Shown piece after piece: positions 7,599 to 17,185 of a stretch of DNA of 64,000 bases. The stretch spans positions 5,270,001 through 5,334,000 of the forward strand of contig CAXXKX010000003.1 of NCBI GenBank assembly GCA_963676655.2, given 5' to 3'. The position numbers were made by a program, and so were the translations under genes. The stretch comes from G963676655 sp963676655 (lineage in GTDB: Bacteria; Verrucomicrobiota; Lentisphaeria; Victivallales; Victivallaceae). Each line of letters opens with the position of its first letter. Position 1 is the stretch's first letter. The notes beneath the pieces were generated by a model that saw only the letters and a list, made by a program, of their open reading frames with translations, was not told where the DNA came from and did no database searches.

Positions 7599-9665
7599 AT
7601 GAACTTTTCAGTATTTGACTGGAGCATTGTTGCCGCATTTCTGATTGGATTGGCGTTAGTGGCCTGGTATGCCAATCGTTATACAAAAAGCGTTGCGGAC
7701 TTTTTGGCGGCCAATCGCTGTGCCGGACGCTATTTGTTAACTATTGCCCAAGGGGCGGCCGGCCTGGCGGTGATCAACACTATCGCCAATTTTGAAAAGT
7801 TCTATAAAGCGGGATTTGCTATCGGCTGGTGGGGACAGATGCTTGCACCGATAGCTTTGGTCCTGGCCCTTACCGGTTTTGTCGCATACCGCTATCGGCA
7901 AACGAAAGCCCTGACCACCGCACAGTTTATCGAAATACGCTACAGTAGGAAACTGCGTGTGTTTGCGGGAATGCTGGCTTTTGTATCCGGGATCATAAAT
8001 TACGGAATATTCCCGGCAGTCACCGCTAGATTTTTCATCTTTTTTTGTGGTATTCCACGATATTCCTCGGTTGTTTTCGGTCATGAAATCAACTGGACGC
8101 TTGGAGCGGTTATGGCGTTTCTGCTGGGAATAGCATTGTGTTTTACTTTGTCCGGCGGCCAGATAGCAATCATGATTACGGACTTTATTCAGGGACAGTT
8201 CATGAATTTGACTTTTCTCGCGGTCATGGCTATTCTACTGTTCAACATCAACTGGTCGGATATAATCAGTACTCTGGAACAGGCTCCCAAAGGTAAATCA
8301 ATGCTTAATCCGTTTGATACTTCTCAGGTACAGGATTTTAACTTGTGGTTTTTTATTATGCTTGGAATACTCCGAGTCTATCAGTATCGGGTATGGGGCG
8401 GCGGTACCGGATATAACGCAGCCGCTAAATCCGCTCACGAAGCAAAAATGGCCGGAATCCTCGGAGCCTGGCGTTCCGGCGTTACTTATTTGCTGATCAT
8501 GCTGCTTCCGATCTGTGCCTATGTGATACTGCATTCTGATTTATTTCCGGCTAAAGCCCATGCCGCGAATCAGGTTCTTGACGGCATTCATCATGCCCAA
8601 ACCCTTAAACAGGTCAGGGTTTCAGTGGTGCTGATTCAAATGCTGCCAACCGGAGTCCTTGGTTTGTTTGCCGCGGTGATGCTGGCGGCGTCGATTTCCA
8701 CCGATGATACTTATCTGCACCAGTGGGGCAGTATTTTTATTCAGGACGTCGTTGTGCCGTTGCGCAAAACCCATATTTCGCCCAAAACTCATATGCTTCT
8801 GCTTCGAGTGTCGATTTTCGGAGTTGCGGTATTTGCCTGGTGTTTCGGCATGTTCTTCAGTCTGGAAGATTATATCTTCATGTTCTTCCAGATTACCGGG
8901 GCGATTTTCCTGGGCGGAGCCGGCGCGGTCGTAATCGGCGGTCTTTACTGGAAACGCGGTACGACTGCCGGAGCCTGGACCGCTTTTATCGTCGGTATGA
9001 CGCTGGCAACAGTTTCAATTTGCCTGCAATATTTTGTCTGGCCCAATCTGGCATCTGTTAAGGCGGCAATGCCGGATATTCAGTGGGTACAGCGTTTGCC
9101 TGCGAAATTTCCATTGAACGGCATGCAAAGCAGTTTTATCACTGCGATCATTGCTTGTACTTCATATGTTCTGGTTTCGCTGGTTACCAAAGTGAAACCG
9201 GAGTTCAGTATGGATAAAATGCTGCATCGCGGCGAATATGCCGATCCGTCCGATGCGCCGGTAAAAAAAGCGAAAAAGCGCTCCTGGCTGGAAGTTCGTT
9301 TCGGGATAACCGACGAATTTACCCGCGGCGACAAAATCATCTACTGGTTGAAAATCGGCTGGACGATGCTGCTATTCAGCTTTTTTGTCGTTATCAGCAT
9401 TTGGAATCTGATCTGGCTGTGGCCGGACAGATGGTGGGCCAATTGGTGGTTGTTCAAGATATGTCTGGCAGGAACCATCGGGGTCATCTGCGTAATCTGG
9501 TTTACGATCGGTGGCATTTTTGACATCTTTGATCTGTTCAGAACTTTGTCATCAAAAGTTCGTGATAATACGGACGACGGGATGGTTGAGGAAGCCCCCC
9601 CCAGCGGTATAGATGCCGTTACAGATACCATTGCGGTGGAAGTTATAGATTCGGAAAAAGAATAA
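7599..9665 (+). CDS. Sodium:solute symporter family transporter
   Basis: This 688-residue integral membrane protein shows about 13-15 hydrophobic segments and the SSS-family pattern: a first helix with FLIGLALVAWYANRYTKSVADFLA, AANRCAGRYLLTIAQGAAGLA in the position of the family signature helix, and a later VMLAASISTDDTYLHQWGSIFIQDV helix matching the Na2-site region. A long C-terminal part with two further helices is common in the larger members. It is the last gene of the operon and probably imports the sugar or polyol that the upstream enzymes degrade, driven by sodium. AGGGAAATAAA precedes the ATG. Confidence 0.9.
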   Translation: MNFSVFDWSIVAAFLIGLALVAWYANRYTKSVADFLAANRCAGRYLLTIAQGAAGLAVINTIANFEKFYKAGFAIGWWGQMLAPIALVLALTGFVAYRYRQTKALTTAQFIEIRYSRKLRVFAGMLAFVSGIINYGIFPAVTARFFIFFCGIPRYSSVVFGHEINWTLGAVMAFLLGIALCFTLSGGQIAIMITDFIQGQFMNLTFLAVMAILLFNINWSDIISTLEQAPKGKSMLNPFDTSQVQDFNLWFFIMLGILRVYQYRVWGGGTGYNAAAKSAHEAKMAGILGAWRSGVTYLLIMLLPICAYVILHSDLFPAKAHAANQVLDGIHHAQTLKQVRVSVVLIQMLPTGVLGLFAAVMLAASISTDDTYLHQWGSIFIQDVVVPLRKTHISPKTHMLLLRVSIFGVAVFAWCFGMFFSLEDYIFMFFQITGAIFLGGAGAVVIGGLYWKRGTTAGAWTAFIVGMTLATVSICLQYFVWPNLASVKAAMPDIQWVQRLPAKFPLNGMQSSFITAIIACTSYVLVSLVTKVKPEFSMDKMLHRGEYADPSDAPVKKAKKRSWLEVRFGITDEFTRGDKIIYWLKIGWTMLLFSFFVVISIWNLIWLWPDRWWANWWLFKICLAGTIGVICVIWFTIGGIFDIFDLFRTLSSKVRDNTDDGMVEEAPPSGIDAVTDTIAVEVIDSEKE

Positions 9666-9688
9666 CTCCTTTTTCTTACAGGCTGTGG

Positions 9689-12436
9689 TTATGTTGCTTT
9701 TATTTCAAGCGTACCATCAGTTATTTGCGGCAGGTCGAATTCCAGAGCGTTTGACTTGATGGTTTGATGCGGGACTGTTTTCCCGTTAAAGCTGACGATA
9801 TAGTTTGCCGGCTGCCCCATGACCGCAATAACGGATTCTTTTTTGCCGGGGTTGCCGTCAATGATGATTTCCGCTTTGAGTTCGGCATATGGCGGTGAAA
9901 AATCCAATGCTTTGACGAAGAGCTCAAAACCACCGGTCAGTCGTCCCGGCGTGAAGTAAGCGGCAAACCAATTCAAGACCGGGGAGGACAATCCGGAAAA
10001 ATGGTGCCAGCCGGCGCCTCGCCCGGATTCCGCGATGAAATGCTCAAAGCAGCAGTAGGTTTCCGATACTTCGTTCTGCCACAATTCCAATGCGGAAAAG
10101 GCGATTTCCCGGGCAAAAACAGGCATGCCGCAGTCCAGCATAGTCTTCCAGATAAACCACTGGTAGGGCATCCATATAGCGCCGTTCCAATATCCATCTG
10201 CTCGATAGTATGGCGCGGATTTATCTACGGTAACAATTCCTGCAGATGTACGAAAACATTGTTTATTCTGCAGTTTTTCGATCAAAATTTTTTCCTGCTT
10301 CAGGTTACAGGTTCCGGACGCCAGCGGCATAATTCCGTCGAGACCCATGTTGAAATTATTCCCAGATTTGGGATCCCTCAGAAATTCTCGCGGGACGCCT
10401 TTCGCATCGTGAACTACATAACTGAAGTATCCGGCCTCTTCATCCCAGGAATATGTTTGCAGGGCATTTTCCAGCAACGCTATATCTTTATCATATTGTT
10501 CCACATCTTCAACAATGTTCAATTCCAGCGCCGTGCGTCGCAGGATTTTGGCACTCCTGATGGCATGCGCCGAGCTCACAACCGGAGTAACAAGGCGTTC
10601 AAGTTTAGCGCGATGGACGTATTGCTGCGGGGGATAGTCGTCCCAGCCGCCGGAATTATAAAAATAGTCCCATGTCCTGAGCAGGCCGGATTGTAAATCG
10701 CGAGTGGTTGAAGAACCATAGCATCCGATCAGAAAATCATAGTATTTTTTCAGTCCCGGATAAAACGCTTGAAGAAATGCTCGATCACGCGTCCGATTCC
10801 AGATTTCCAGGAACAGATAGTGCTGTACCGGCACCGGAGAGCCGGCTAGGACAAATGCCCTGCCGTCATTTTGCGGCAGCAGATAAGTGTTAAGACTGTC
10901 AATTGCCCGTTCAATGTTCAATTCGCATAATCCCAGGCCGATGAACCCGGAATCCCACGTATACAACCGGTCCCACCATTTGCCCGGACAGAAATGTTTG
11001 ATGCACTGTCTTCCGGCGTAGGCCGGGTAGACTATGTTATGGAAAACCGTTGCGGCCATTTTTTCCTGACTGAAAGAGAAACTTTTGCCGATGCCGGACG
11101 CGGAAAAATCCAGCTTGTTCGCCCTGGCTTCGCGGTAATGTTTTTCCAGGGCAGCAATATCGCCGGAATACCGGTTTAGAGAACGTTCAACTTCGGTCCT
11201 GGCGCCATTGGCGGCCAATACGTAGTAGGCAGTTTTTCCCTTTGGCTGAACGGGAAGCGGGCGAAAAAATTGACTTGTATAGAAATTTGCTCCGGCAATA
11301 TTGCCGTTGATCTCCGGTCTCCCGGATTGTCCCGTACTGTAACTGCTGTCCGGATTTTCTATGAACCATTTGCAGGTATGGTTGTGGACAAAACGCCGTA
11401 ACAGATCATCCGGATTCCTGCCGTAATACTCTTTTACTTCGCGTCTTTCGTCGGGAAAATCGCTCCATATTCCGTAATAATGATCGATGCCGGGATATTT
11501 CAACAGCATCTGATTGCCTGATTCTATTATTTCGGGAAGCATCGGATCAGCATATGCAGAGATAAATTTTACCGCATCCGCATCGGATCGGCGGCATACC
11601 GCAAAACCGTCAATATCCGGAAAAGTTCCCTCTGACAAGGTCAATTTCAAAAGCTGTTTTCCGGCGGCCATTTTTCCAACCGGAATATGATGCTCGACAT
11701 AGCTGTTGTTTCCGGTCAGCGTCGCTTCAGTTTCAATTATGCCGCTGGTCGCGATAGCTGCAGATTGTCCTGAGCTTATTTTGTATCTCAGGATTATAAC
11801 CGCATCCGGCAAACTGAACAGCAGTTCAAAGTTAAAGCTCAAGCCGTCTCCGGGCTTTCCGCCGAAACCGTCAGCAGCCAAAGCGCCAACGGCGTTATCG
11901 GAGCGGACTTCTCCAGTCGGAAAGGCCTGTCGCGCCACCGATGCGGCCGGGTCGGGAACCAGACGGCAATGCTGATGTTCACGGGAGTCGACCCACAATG
12001 CGTTCGGCGGCAAAATCACGCTGCATGGCAGCCACTTAGGCCGTTGCAGCGAAGCAAACAAGTAGGCCATAAGATTTTGCGTAACATCTGTCCGGTTTAC
12101 ACATTCAAAACGAAGCAGACGGCAGTTTTCAGCAAGAGCAGTCGAACTGACGTCACAGTATACCCGATCTTTCCATTCAAGTTCCTGACGGTAACTGAAG
12201 TAATTCAGATCCCCGGAAGCTTCCCACGGATAATATCCCGAGTTATGCAGAACGTTCGGAGGGAATATACTTCTCCGGTAGAAACCGGGAAATATGCTCA
12301 GATCAAAACGCAAGCCGGTATTGTCCGCAACATGGGAAATACCGGCATAGTTTTTTGAATACGGCCCCCAGTCTCCCAGACGCTGATCACTGGAGTTTCG
12401 CAGTGCCTGGAAAACATTGTTGCCGCTTGCAGTCAT
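9689..12436 (-). CDS. GH63/trehalase-like (alpha/alpha)6 glycoside hydrolase
   Basis: At 915 residues this protein has an N-terminal beta-rich region (about 1-420) and a C-terminal (alpha/alpha)6-barrel. The barrel contains LYTWDSGFIGLGL (about residue 490), whose WDS Asp is the expected general acid of the GH63/GH37-like clan, a helix DGYWNGAIWMPYQWF and a YCCFEHF segment (about residue 795) whose Glu is the likely base. No signal peptide is present, so it is probably cytoplasmic and acts on imported oligosaccharides. It is convergent with the symporter, with 23 bases between stops. Glucosidase or mannosylglycerate-hydrolase-like activity is possible; specificity is unknown. Confidence 0.75.
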   Translation of the reverse strand: MTASGNNVFQALRNSSDQRLGDWGPYSKNYAGISHVADNTGLRFDLSIFPGFYRRSIFPPNVLHNSGYYPWEASGDLNYFSYRQELEWKDRVYCDVSSTALAENCRLLRFECVNRTDVTQNLMAYLFASLQRPKWLPCSVILPPNALWVDSREHQHCRLVPDPAASVARQAFPTGEVRSDNAVGALAADGFGGKPGDGLSFNFELLFSLPDAVIILRYKISSGQSAAIATSGIIETEATLTGNNSYVEHHIPVGKMAAGKQLLKLTLSEGTFPDIDGFAVCRRSDADAVKFISAYADPMLPEIIESGNQMLLKYPGIDHYYGIWSDFPDERREVKEYYGRNPDDLLRRFVHNHTCKWFIENPDSSYSTGQSGRPEINGNIAGANFYTSQFFRPLPVQPKGKTAYYVLAANGARTEVERSLNRYSGDIAALEKHYREARANKLDFSASGIGKSFSFSQEKMAATVFHNIVYPAYAGRQCIKHFCPGKWWDRLYTWDSGFIGLGLCELNIERAIDSLNTYLLPQNDGRAFVLAGSPVPVQHYLFLEIWNRTRDRAFLQAFYPGLKKYYDFLIGCYGSSTTRDLQSGLLRTWDYFYNSGGWDDYPPQQYVHRAKLERLVTPVVSSAHAIRSAKILRRTALELNIVEDVEQYDKDIALLENALQTYSWDEEAGYFSYVVHDAKGVPREFLRDPKSGNNFNMGLDGIMPLASGTCNLKQEKILIEKLQNKQCFRTSAGIVTVDKSAPYYRADGYWNGAIWMPYQWFIWKTMLDCGMPVFAREIAFSALELWQNEVSETYCCFEHFIAESGRGAGWHHFSGLSSPVLNWFAAYFTPGRLTGGFELFVKALDFSPPYAELKAEIIIDGNPGKKESVIAVMGQPANYIVSFNGKTVPHQTIKSNALEFDLPQITDGTLEIKAT

Positions 12437-12457
12437 TTTTATTTATGGACATTTTCG

Positions 12458-13744
12458 TTATTTAGACCGTGGAATTTTTCCAAGATCAACGGTTGTCTTT
12501 TTACCGTCTTTTCCAGTTAATATTACCTTGCCTTTAATTTCCGTACCGAACCCGGCATCGCGCTGAAGCACTGCAACAGGTCTTTTATAATTGTCCATGA
12601 CTTGCATGTTTTCAAATATAACATTGGCAAATGTTTTTTTGACATCTGTTTTAAACAGGATCGGGGCTCGCTTGGCCGCGGTATTGTCAATAATACAGTC
12701 CTTGAACAAGATTTTGAAGCCATTATCCTGCTGATTGGTTATCCGCAGCGAGAAGAACTCCGATTTTTCCACCTTGCAGTCAATAAAGCTGATAGTTCCC
12801 GCCACCTGGCTTTCGGTAAAGTCTTTTTTGATTTTCCCTTTTACTTTACGTTTGTGATTGACGCTGCTGTAAATGTTGATGCCGGAACCGTTACCTTTTA
12901 CCAGGCAGCGTTTGAAGGTTATGGAAACCGGAATTGAGTTTTCAAGCAATTTGGGCAGATGGACAACGATGCCGCTGCGGTAATTGTCGTTGAATTCGCA
13001 GTCCTCGACCAGACAGTTGACCATTCTTTCATCACGGTGATCAGGCTCGAAATCAAGGCCGGCTTGAGGAGGAGTTCCCTTGGTGTTGTCAAATTTCGAA
13101 TTCCTGATAATCAGGTTTTCAACGCTGGTAATGCTGATCCCCTGACGATGGTTGTGGTCGCAAATTACATCTTCGATCAGGATGTCTTTTGAATATGGCT
13201 GTTTGCTTTTCCAGACTCCGCCGATACACATGCCGTCTCCACCGGTCTCTCTGATCGTAAGATTTTTGATCGTGACATTATTACAACTTCTGATTGAAAT
13301 ACCGTGACGCCATTCAGAGTGGACATAAAGTTTTTTATCCTGATAGTCTTTTTTACGCATTTTCAGGATAACTTTACCAATCCCGCGCAGGATGATGTCC
13401 TCTTTCATGTCCGCTGAAAATAGATATTCGCGTTTTCCCTTGAATGCGCCTTTTTTCGCCTGAATAACTACTCCGTCCTCAAAAACAATTTCCTGTTTGC
13501 TTTTTAAAAAAACAGGTCCTGTTATCCAGGGACTTCCAACATTATCAATAAACAGTTTTTTCACTCCGGAATCAATCGCCGCCTGTAAGCATTTAGTTGA
13601 ATCTTTTTTATCAAAACCCCACCAGCTTGCTTTAGCTTCGGTTCTGATTTTCTGTTTTACTTCAGTCAGCTCTTTAGCATACGGGGAACTGCCGATACAT
13701 GAATATAATACAAAACTGATTGTCAGTGTTAATAATTTTTTCAC
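12458..13744 (-). CDS. Secreted right-handed beta-helix protein (pectate lyase/polygalacturonase-like)
   Basis: A signal peptide (MKKLLTLTISFVLYSCIGSS) opens the protein; the Cys at residue 16 could be an atypical lipobox (LYSC). From about residue 40 onward there are repeated short strands of parallel beta-helix type (VTIKNLTIRETGG, DILIEDVICDHNH, LIIRNSKFDNTKG, LVEDCEFNDNYRSG), the right-handed fold of pectate lyases, GH28 and GH110-type enzymes. The DHNHRQGISI and GLDFEPDH segments may form an active-site cluster. It is 428 residues long and stands just upstream of the GH63-like gene on the same strand (21 bases between them), so it probably performs the extracellular step of the same pathway. 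Confidence 0.75.
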   Translation of the reverse strand: MKKLLTLTISFVLYSCIGSSPYAKELTEVKQKIRTEAKASWWGFDKKDSTKCLQAAIDSGVKKLFIDNVGSPWITGPVFLKSKQEIVFEDGVVIQAKKGAFKGKREYLFSADMKEDIILRGIGKVILKMRKKDYQDKKLYVHSEWRHGISIRSCNNVTIKNLTIRETGGDGMCIGGVWKSKQPYSKDILIEDVICDHNHRQGISITSVENLIIRNSKFDNTKGTPPQAGLDFEPDHRDERMVNCLVEDCEFNDNYRSGIVVHLPKLLENSIPVSITFKRCLVKGNGSGINIYSSVNHKRKVKGKIKKDFTESQVAGTISFIDCKVEKSEFFSLRITNQQDNGFKILFKDCIIDNTAAKRAPILFKTDVKKTFANVIFENMQVMDNYKRPVAVLQRDAGFGTEIKGKVILTGKDGKKTTVDLGKIPRSK

Positions 13745-13816
13745 GCTTAATTTCTTTCTGTAATTTCTTGCTTAATGATAATATGGTTGGCGATTATTTA
13801 AAACTTTGAATAATTA

Positions 13817-14593
13817 TTATCGAGTACGTCCTCCCGACCAATGTTTCCAGGCAACCGGATTTGTTGTTCTGACATCACTTGATTCGCCATCGCCAAGCGT
13901 GACATATGGATTTATGGATGATGAGACTTTAATTCCTGCCGCATGACCATCTCCATAGAGCATATTGACGGTATCCTGATGCCTGTAGCCATCAACCATG
14001 CCATTGTCTCCATTGGTTATTGAATAAACTGCATCGTTATATTTACCGATAACTCTATACCAACCGACATTGAACAGGCCATTGTCTTGAACAGTATCCA
14101 TCACAACATAAAGATCAGACGGGTATCTGAATTCCTGCAGTTTTGCTGACGCTCTGTCTGTCCGGTTGTTTAAAGCCAGGCCGTTGGCTCCGCCTACGTA
14201 ACGGAAATTATAACCGTATCCGGTATATAAATGCCCTGCGTTAGTTGTTTCATTAAGTACTTTGTCCTGCCGGTAATTGTTATCAGGAGCAAGAGCTGAA
14301 TCAATAAATGATTTAACCCCCATACCAGAATCTTGAATAAGCTGGTCAGCCCAGTTATGTTGAATACCATTGGTAAAATAGGGCGGGAAAAAATTATCGT
14401 AATTTCCATTATACATATTAAATCCCAGTCCCTGCTGTTTCATATTATTTATGCAGGATATGCTTTTAGCCCGAGCCCGAGCTTGATTCAATGCCGGTAA
14501 AAGCATTGACGCCAGAATTGCTATAATGGCAATTACTACAAGGAGTTCAATTAATGTAAATGGCGGCTGTTTCTTTAATCTTTTTTCCTTCAT
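13817..14593 (-). CDS. Pseudopilin-like secreted protein (prepilin N-terminus, DGH motif)
   Basis: The first 40 residues are a class III/type IV prepilin leader: a basic KEKRLKKQPP, then FTLIELLVVIAIIAILASML, with the Glu at position 5 after the cleavage site. The globular part ends in a YGDGHA motif typical of the large family of such proteins in Lentisphaerae, Planctomycetes and Verrucomicrobia. Length is 258 residues. Known: the leader is processed by a prepilin peptidase. Inferred: exported to the cell surface and linked to glycan use, as it stands between a beta-helix enzyme and a sulfatase on the same strand. It is one of four in the window. Confidence 0.85.
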   Translation of the reverse strand: MKEKRLKKQPPFTLIELLVVIAIIAILASMLLPALNQARARAKSISCINNMKQQGLGFNMYNGNYDNFFPPYFTNGIQHNWADQLIQDSGMGVKSFIDSALAPDNNYRQDKVLNETTNAGHLYTGYGYNFRYVGGANGLALNNRTDRASAKLQEFRYPSDLYVVMDTVQDNGLFNVGWYRVIGKYNDAVYSITNGDNGMVDGYRHQDTVNMLYGDGHAAGIKVSSSINPYVTLGDGESSDVRTTNPVAWKHWSGGRTR

Positions 14594-14637
14594 TGTTGTC
14601 CGCTTTCTCTTGTTTTATATTAAAATCCTATTCGGGT

Positions 14638-16062
14638 TCATATCACTTCTTCGTAAACATTTCTTTGTATCTTAGCGGCAATCTTTTGGGACGGAACTTT
14701 ATTCGCTAAAATTGGCGGCTTTGCTTCATAATCTATTCCGGGCAGAGGAAACTCATCCCCGGTTTTTTCTATCCAGGCAGCAAGCTGATCAAATAATTTT
14801 ATCCTCATTCCCCTGTATCCTTTATTAAATGCCAGATTGACCTGTTCATAGGGGTCATCATTAAGATTGTACATCAGCCAATGCTGGTATGGAATCGCGA
14901 CGTATTTCCATTTGTCTCTGGTAACAATACAGCGCCAGGACTGGTCAATGCTGTGGCCGTGAGCTGTCGGCATAATTGATTGGATAAAAGCCGATTCCGG
15001 AAAAAGCTTTGAATCATCGTAAGGCCGTTGGAAGCGTATTTGTGAGTAATCGAATCCTTCCATGTAATTAGGTACCGGCAAACCGCATAGTCCCAGGCTG
15101 GTCGGTGCGATATCAACATGATTTATTACAATATCACGATTGGCGCTGGATGTGCCATAATAACTTTTGCCGCCACCGATTATAAAAGGAATTCTGATTG
15201 CTTCTTCCCAGGGAGCGGTTTTTTTAAACTGTCCATGTGAACCGTGCATATCGCCATGATCGGAAAAATATATAATGTTTGTATCTTCCAGCAATCCGGT
15301 TTCTTCAAGAGCAGATATTATCCGGCCAAAATTCCAGTCCATATTTTCCACCATTGCATAAGCCCCGGCCAGATCCGTTCTGGCTTTATCGATGACGCCC
15401 TTGACATCTGGAACATTCTGGCGGGTTTTTATTTCCGCCGCACGATGCCTGCGCATATACTCGGCCGGAGCAATATATGGATTATGCGGAGGCTGCACTG
15501 ACAGTACTGCAAAAAAGTTTTGTTTGTCAGCATTTTTTCCTTTGATGTATTCAATCAGCAAATCAGTAAGACAGTCTGTTTCATAACCGGGTAGACGATA
15601 ATGGAACTCATCTTCGCCTTCGCCTCCATGTACCCAGCAGTCAAACTGGCTGTTGTTATTTTCGTATCCGACCCATTTGTCAAATCCCCCGCGTCTTTTA
15701 GGGGGGACAATATGCATTGCTGCACGCCCTTTTTTTTCATGGAAACCGTCTACATGCCATTTCCCGAAATACGCAGTGTGATAATTATGGTTCTTGAACG
15801 CTGTCGCAACCGTTGGAAATTGCGGATCCATGCGATATTCATGTCCCGGAACACATTTATGCGGATAACGGCTGGTAAGCATTGAACCCCGAAATGGACA
15901 ACATAGAGGATACCCCGAGACTGCGGAATTGCAATTTATTCCCGAATTGGCAAATCGATCCAGATTCGGCGTGGATAAGTTTGGATTGCCGTTACATCCC
16001 AGCATATGGGCCGGTTGCTGATCCGTCAACACCCAAATCATATTTTTTGCTTGTTCAGACAT
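14638..16062 (-). CDS. Cys-type sulfatase (alkaline phosphatase superfamily)
   Basis: This 474-residue sulfatase begins with the metal-binding strand MIWVLTDQQPAHMLGCNG (Asp about residue 13) and carries the C-x-P-x-R signature as CCPFR (about residues 53-57), where the first Cys is converted to formylglycine. Further metal-site segments are FGKWHVDG and IIYFSDHGDMHGSHG. There is no signal peptide, so it probably acts in the cytoplasm unless exported by another route. A maturation enzyme (anSME) is not in the window. It lies four bases downstream of iclR on the same strand and is almost certainly co-transcribed with it; the substrate is a sulfated sugar, not otherwise known. Confidence 0.9.
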   Translation of the reverse strand: MSEQAKNMIWVLTDQQPAHMLGCNGNPNLSTPNLDRFANSGINCNSAVSGYPLCCPFRGSMLTSRYPHKCVPGHEYRMDPQFPTVATAFKNHNYHTAYFGKWHVDGFHEKKGRAAMHIVPPKRRGGFDKWVGYENNNSQFDCWVHGGEGEDEFHYRLPGYETDCLTDLLIEYIKGKNADKQNFFAVLSVQPPHNPYIAPAEYMRRHRAAEIKTRQNVPDVKGVIDKARTDLAGAYAMVENMDWNFGRIISALEETGLLEDTNIIYFSDHGDMHGSHGQFKKTAPWEEAIRIPFIIGGGKSYYGTSSANRDIVINHVDIAPTSLGLCGLPVPNYMEGFDYSQIRFQRPYDDSKLFPESAFIQSIMPTAHGHSIDQSWRCIVTRDKWKYVAIPYQHWLMYNLNDDPYEQVNLAFNKGYRGMRIKLFDQLAAWIEKTGDEFPLPGIDYEAKPPILANKVPSQKIAAKIQRNVYEEVI

Positions 16063-16065
16063 AAC

Positions 16066-16740
16066 TTACAGTACTTTCCGGCTTTCTCTGATTATGTCAT
16101 TCAGATTCTCATAATTCATATGCAGAGCAGTCCCCCCAAACCCAAGTATTCCGATCAGGTTATCATGGTTGTCGTCCAGCAGCGGAAAACCCAATCTGGT
16201 GAAATGCGGACGAATCTTGCAATATTCAAAACAATATCCCTGATCTTTAATCAGATTTATTTGTTCTTCGGTGTATTCCGGAAATTCTTTCCTCAAGCGC
16301 GGGGTATAAGCAACCGTTATCTCCATCCATAAATCACTACTGCGGGGATGGGCGGAACCAATATCCGCCATATTTACCGATGCTTCCGTTTGCGCTTTAT
16401 ATATGGTTGTGGGAGTTCCCGCAACATTTTCCATCAGGATGCCGGTAATATCGTACTTATTGGATATTTCCTTCAGCATAGGACTGAATTTGTCAATCAT
16501 AATTTCCCGGTTTTTCTTGCTGCTTACCGCGGCAAATATTCCAAGACGATGTCCGCATTCATATCCACCAGTTTCATTTTTGAATAAAAAGCCTTCGCTG
16601 ATAAGTTCATTAAGTAAACGTGTCAAGCTGGCGTGGCTTATCCCCCCAACCGCTTTGTCAAGTTGCGAAAATGACTGGGGACATTTGGCAAGAGCAACTC
16701 TTTCAAGTATCTTTAACGATCTTTTAACTGCTATTGACAT
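16066..16740 (-). CDS. IclR-family transcriptional regulator
   Basis: The 224-residue protein starts with the IclR winged helix-turn-helix (AVKRSLKILERVA, then FSQLDKAVGGISHASLTRLLNELISEGFL, residues about 5-53) and has an IclR effector domain with FSPMLKEISNKYDITGILME and the closing LLDDNHDNLIGILGFGG strand. It is slightly shorter than the usual ~250. It is transcribed together with the downstream sulfatase. Its own promoter carries a 16-base near-palindrome immediately after the -10, and the same promoter-operator pair precedes the divergent pseudopilin gene, so I infer autoregulation and co-regulation. Confidence 0.88.
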   Translation of the reverse strand: MSIAVKRSLKILERVALAKCPQSFSQLDKAVGGISHASLTRLLNELISEGFLFKNETGGYECGHRLGIFAAVSSKKNREIMIDKFSPMLKEISNKYDITGILMENVAGTPTTIYKAQTEASVNMADIGSAHPRSSDLWMEITVAYTPRLRKEFPEYTEEQINLIKDQGYCFEYCKIRPHFTRLGFPLLDDNHDNLIGILGFGGTALHMNYENLNDIIRESRKVL

Positions 16741-16769
16741 TTTATACTCTTTCTCTTTACTTTTATTTT

Positions 16770-16785
16770 TGAAACTATACTTTCA
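16770..16785 (-). promoter_or_regulatory. Probable IclR operator at the iclR promoter
   Basis: The sequence TGAAAGTATAGTTTCA on the minus strand is palindromic at all positions except two. It starts eight bases after the -10 hexamer, so it covers the transcription start. The identical sequence is found at 17115-17130. The TGAAA/TTTCA half sites resemble known IclR-family operators. Confidence 0.7.
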
Positions 16786-16793
16786 TTATTTGT

Positions 16794-16822
16794 ATTATAT
16801 ATTATTTTTTTCTTTTTGTCAA
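16794..16822 (-). promoter_or_regulatory. Consensus sigma-70 promoter of the iclR-sulfatase operon
   Basis: TTGACA (16822 to 16817), a spacer of exactly 17 and TATAAT (16799 to 16794) on the minus strand match the consensus perfectly. The operator follows eight bases downstream, an arrangement suited to repression by steric block. Confidence 0.8.
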
Positions 16823-16947
16823 CAATATTTTTCAAATTTCACGACATTTATTTTCGCCATTCTCATGTGCTTATCCAGCTCGCGATATTTATAATGGCTC
16901 ATGACTGTTTCATGAAATGGCCTTGAAAAATAAATTTTAAAATATTT

Positions 16948-16965
16948 ACTTTCAAAGTTGAAAGT
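16948..16965. promoter_or_regulatory. Central palindrome, possible auxiliary operator
   Basis: ACTTTCAAAGTTGAAAGT is an 18-base near-palindrome (mismatched only at the two innermost pairs) containing the same TTTCA/TGAAA half sites in the opposite order. It lies midway between the two promoters and may permit looping between bound regulators. No experimental support. Confidence 0.4.
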
Positions 16966-17077
16966 TCCGTTGTTCAATTTTGAAAGTACTGTAATTCCTG
17001 CATAACCCAAACGCTAAACACTTGAGGATAAAATTAAATTTTTTTATACTTTTTAAGTTAAATTTACTTGTAATCCA

Positions 17078-17106
17078 TTGACAAAAAGTCAAATCTTGTA
17101 TATAAT
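17078..17106 (+). promoter_or_regulatory. Consensus sigma-70 promoter of the pseudopilin gene
   Basis: TTGACA (17078-17083), a 17-base spacer and TATAAT (17101-17106) match the consensus perfectly. The leader to the ATG at 17186 is about 70 bases and has AAAGGA before the start. Confidence 0.8.
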
Positions 17107-17114
17107 ATAAATAA

Positions 17115-17130
17115 TGAAAGTATAGTTTCA
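17115..17130 (+). promoter_or_regulatory. Probable IclR operator at the pseudopilin promoter
   Basis: TGAAAGTATAGTTTCA, identical to the operator at the iclR promoter and at the identical distance (eight bases) from the -10. A further half site (TGAAAC) follows at 17135-17140. Confidence 0.7.
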
Positions 17131-17185
17131 AAAATGAAACTTAGGAGCGATTTAGCAAAAAACTAAACAACAAAAGGACTATGTA

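Larger units (their letters stand above)
16741..17185. other. Divergent regulatory region between iclR-like gene and pseudopilin
   Basis: This 445-base AT-rich region contains two outward-facing consensus promoters, each followed by the same 16-base near-palindrome, plus a central palindrome of the same type (16948-16965) and a further TGAAAGTA half site at 16981. A 63-codon open frame on the minus strand (16819-17010) overlaps the iclR promoter and has no Shine-Dalgarno site; I do not regard it as a gene. Confidence 0.7.

Noticed and set aside
16819..17010. 63-codon open frame on the minus strand upstream of iclR
   Set aside because: It overlaps the iclR -35 and the central palindrome, has no Shine-Dalgarno site and no recognisable domain; the regulatory reading explains the DNA better.
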